Part shown: positions 62,756 to 64,000 of the stretch, one piece after another
Numbering within the stretch: the first letter of the stretch is position 1
Layout of the letters: each line of letters begins with the position of its first letter
Assembly: GCF_013664685.1 (NCBI RefSeq)
Contig: NZ_JAAKDE010000007.1
Coordinates: 1-64,000, forward strand
Length of the DNA: 64,000 nucleotides
Direction: 5' to 3'
Source of the DNA: Capillibacterium thermochitinicola
GTDB lineage: Bacteria; Bacillota; UBA4882; UBA10575
Notes under the pieces: model-generated
Databases searched by the model: none
The model's input: the letters and a program-made list of their open reading frames with translations, nothing else
Told to the model about the DNA's origin: nothing
Program-made: the position numbers and the translations under genes

Positions 62756-63700
62756 TTACAGAGCGCCAATCTCCTTATAATACTTCTCCGCACCCGGATG
62801 CAGCGGAATGGAGATGCTGGAGATGGAGTACGCCGGATCGAGCTCGGCACCCTTCGGGTGACCGGCGGTGATCTCGTCGGCATTTTCAAAGAGGGCCTTA
62901 GTCATTTTGTAAACCAAATCCTCCGACAGACTGTTGGCCACAATGAAGCTGGCCACGACCGCCACGGTCTGTGTATCTTTTGCGACACCCTTGTACGTCC
63001 CCGCGGGGATGTTATATTTAGTGTAGAAAGGATACTTGTCAATCAGTTTAGCGGCATGCTCATCATCAATCTCCAGTAATTTGATGGCGTTTGTGGTCGA
63101 CAATTCAACAATGGCCGTCGTCGGGGCGCCCGCCACGCAGAAAAAGGCATCAATCTTATCATCCTTGAAGGCCGCCGCGCTATCGCCGAAGCTGAGGTTG
63201 TTGACGATAATGTCATTGAAGGTGATCCCGTAGGCCTCAAGAATTTGGCGGGCGTTAAACTCGACCCCGGAACCGACGTCGCCGACGGAGACCCGCTTGC
63301 CCTTGAGGTCTGCGATGGAATTGATCCCCTCTTTCGCAACGATTTGACAGACCTCAGCATAAACCCCGGCCATCGCCGAGAAGCCGCTTACCTTTTCGCC
63401 GGCGAAAAGATCGATCCCGTTATAAGCGTAATACATCACGTCATTTTGGACAATGGCAATATCAGCTTCCTTATCGGCGACCAGGTAAATGTTGGCTTTG
63501 GAAGCGCCCGTCGACTGCACGTCAAAGCTTAGGTTGGCAATTTTTTGGCTCAGTACTTGCGAAACCGTTCCGCCGTAGGCATAATAGGTACCGGTTGTAC
63601 CACCCGTCGCCATCTTGAGCGTGGTCTTTTTACCGCACCCCGCCAGCAGCAGCGAAACGACCACTAACATTAAGACGAGATAAGACAGTCGCTTTTTCAT
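62756..63700 (-). CDS. TAXI family TRAP substrate-binding lipoprotein
   Basis: 314 aa. Lipoprotein signal ending in VVSLLLAGCGKK. Typical TAXI segments: MATGGTTGTYYAYGGTVSQVLS, VQSTGASKANIYLV, ADIAIVQNDVMYYAYNG and GKRVSVGDVGSGVEFNARQIL. Captures the substrate for the fused permease; known or proposed TAXI substrates include glutamate and other organic acids, so none is assigned here. A strong AAGGAGG precedes the ATG. Confidence 0.95.
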   Translation of the reverse strand: MKKRLSYLVLMLVVVSLLLAGCGKKTTLKMATGGTTGTYYAYGGTVSQVLSQKIANLSFDVQSTGASKANIYLVADKEADIAIVQNDVMYYAYNGIDLFAGEKVSGFSAMAGVYAEVCQIVAKEGINSIADLKGKRVSVGDVGSGVEFNARQILEAYGITFNDIIVNNLSFGDSAAAFKDDKIDAFFCVAGAPTTAIVELSTTNAIKLLEIDDEHAAKLIDKYPFYTKYNIPAGTYKGVAKDTQTVAVVASFIVANSLSEDLVYKMTKALFENADEITAGHPKGAELDPAYSISSISIPLHPGAEKYYKEIGAL

Positions 63701-64000
63701 TAATGAACCTCCTTATCAGTATTGGGCGTAACTTGATTTCAACTTAATTTATAATAACCGAGCCCATTTTTATATAATTATACAAAAATGAGCACAGTAA
63801 AAGCAGGAATTAATTCCTGCAGTACCGCTCCACAAGTTTAACCATTGTATAATAAACATTAACATTTGACAACCGGCGCGTAATTTAAAATTCGACAAAT
63901 CCCCGTTATCTCCTCCCCCTGGATATTCAGTATACTGTATACTTATTGATTCCCCTGCTTGTCCCCAATTTAAGGCGTTCGGCTCTTCAACCGGTTGACA
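63701..64000. promoter_or_regulatory. Upstream region of the TAXI-TRAP operon with two perfect palindromes
   Basis: No gene. Contains GCAGGAATTAATTCCTGC (63803-63820, fully self-complementary) and AGTATACTGTATACT (63929-63943, 7-bp arms around one T). The second has the GTATAC core also seen in the GntR-flanked region at 21013. Either may be an operator; a TATAAT box on the minus strand is at 63777-63782. Confidence 0.45.

Noticed and set aside
1-64000. CRISPR arrays, insertion sequences, prophage, tRNA or rRNA genes
   Set aside because: No regularly spaced repeats, transposase, integrase or phage proteins, and no cloverleaf or rRNA sequence noticed on reading; a tRNAscan/ISfinder run would be needed to exclude them fully.

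Overview
The window looks like a chromosomal segment of an anaerobic, endospore-forming Firmicute (Clostridia or Limnochordia-like). The evidence is a GerA/GerB/GerC germination operon, the [FeFe]-hydrogenase maturases HydE/F/G with a TM1266-type regulator, a Feo iron system with FeoB split in two, strong Shine-Dalgarno sites with frequent TTG/GTG starts, consensus sigma-A promoters and many intrinsic terminators. Base composition is roughly balanced. No rRNA, tRNA, CRISPR array, prophage or insertion sequence was recognised. Species cannot be named from the sequence.

Layout. 1-6.4 kb: metal handling (CopA copper ATPase, an HMA/TauE-SafE/cupredoxin-like fusion, a tiny LDCC-motif protein, a ZIP transporter). 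6.4-9.6 kb: ger operon. 9.6-13.2 kb: heterodimeric ABC exporter. 13.5-17.5 kb: methylglyoxal synthase, prepilin peptidase, small membrane proteins, a DUF5692-like membrane protein with a TetR regulator. 17.8-21.9 kb: GntP permease plus an aconitase-family dehydratase pair, divergent from a GntR regulator. 21.9-25.9 kb: HD-GYP protein, Ndk, small Cys-rich protein, glycerophosphodiesterase, orphan protein. 26-29 kb: feoA, feoB in two genes, DtxR/MntR-like regulator. 29.3-33.8 kb: secreted stalk-domain protein, YgjP-like peptidase, DUF47/PiT phosphate uptake, TM1266 regulator. 33.9-36.5 kb: VanX-like dipeptidase, prephenate dehydratase, Crp/Fnr regulator. 36.7-40.9 kb: complete arginine-to-spermidine operon (speD-speA-speE-speB). 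41.2-43.4 kb: DUF1538 membrane protein overlapping a tandem P-II protein. 43.4-54.8 kb: DUF2935 protein, two chemoreceptors, YtrA-type ABC operon, ABC-F protein with a long leader, iron-type alcohol dehydrogenase, EamA transporter. 54.9-58.9 kb: hydF-hydG-hydE behind an attenuator-like leader. 59-64 kb: second EamA protein and a TAXI-type TRAP transporter operon.

How the genes work together. Hydrogenase maturation, iron import and the TM1266 regulator fit an H2-metabolising anaerobe, although no structural hydrogenase gene lies in the window. The spe operon builds spermidine from arginine via agmatine. The GntP/dehydratase set and the TAXI-TRAP set are organic-acid uptake or catabolism units. 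The least described material is the DUF1538/tandem P-II pair, the RNA leaders in front of hydF and the ABC-F gene, and the copper-cluster fusion with its LDCC microprotein.
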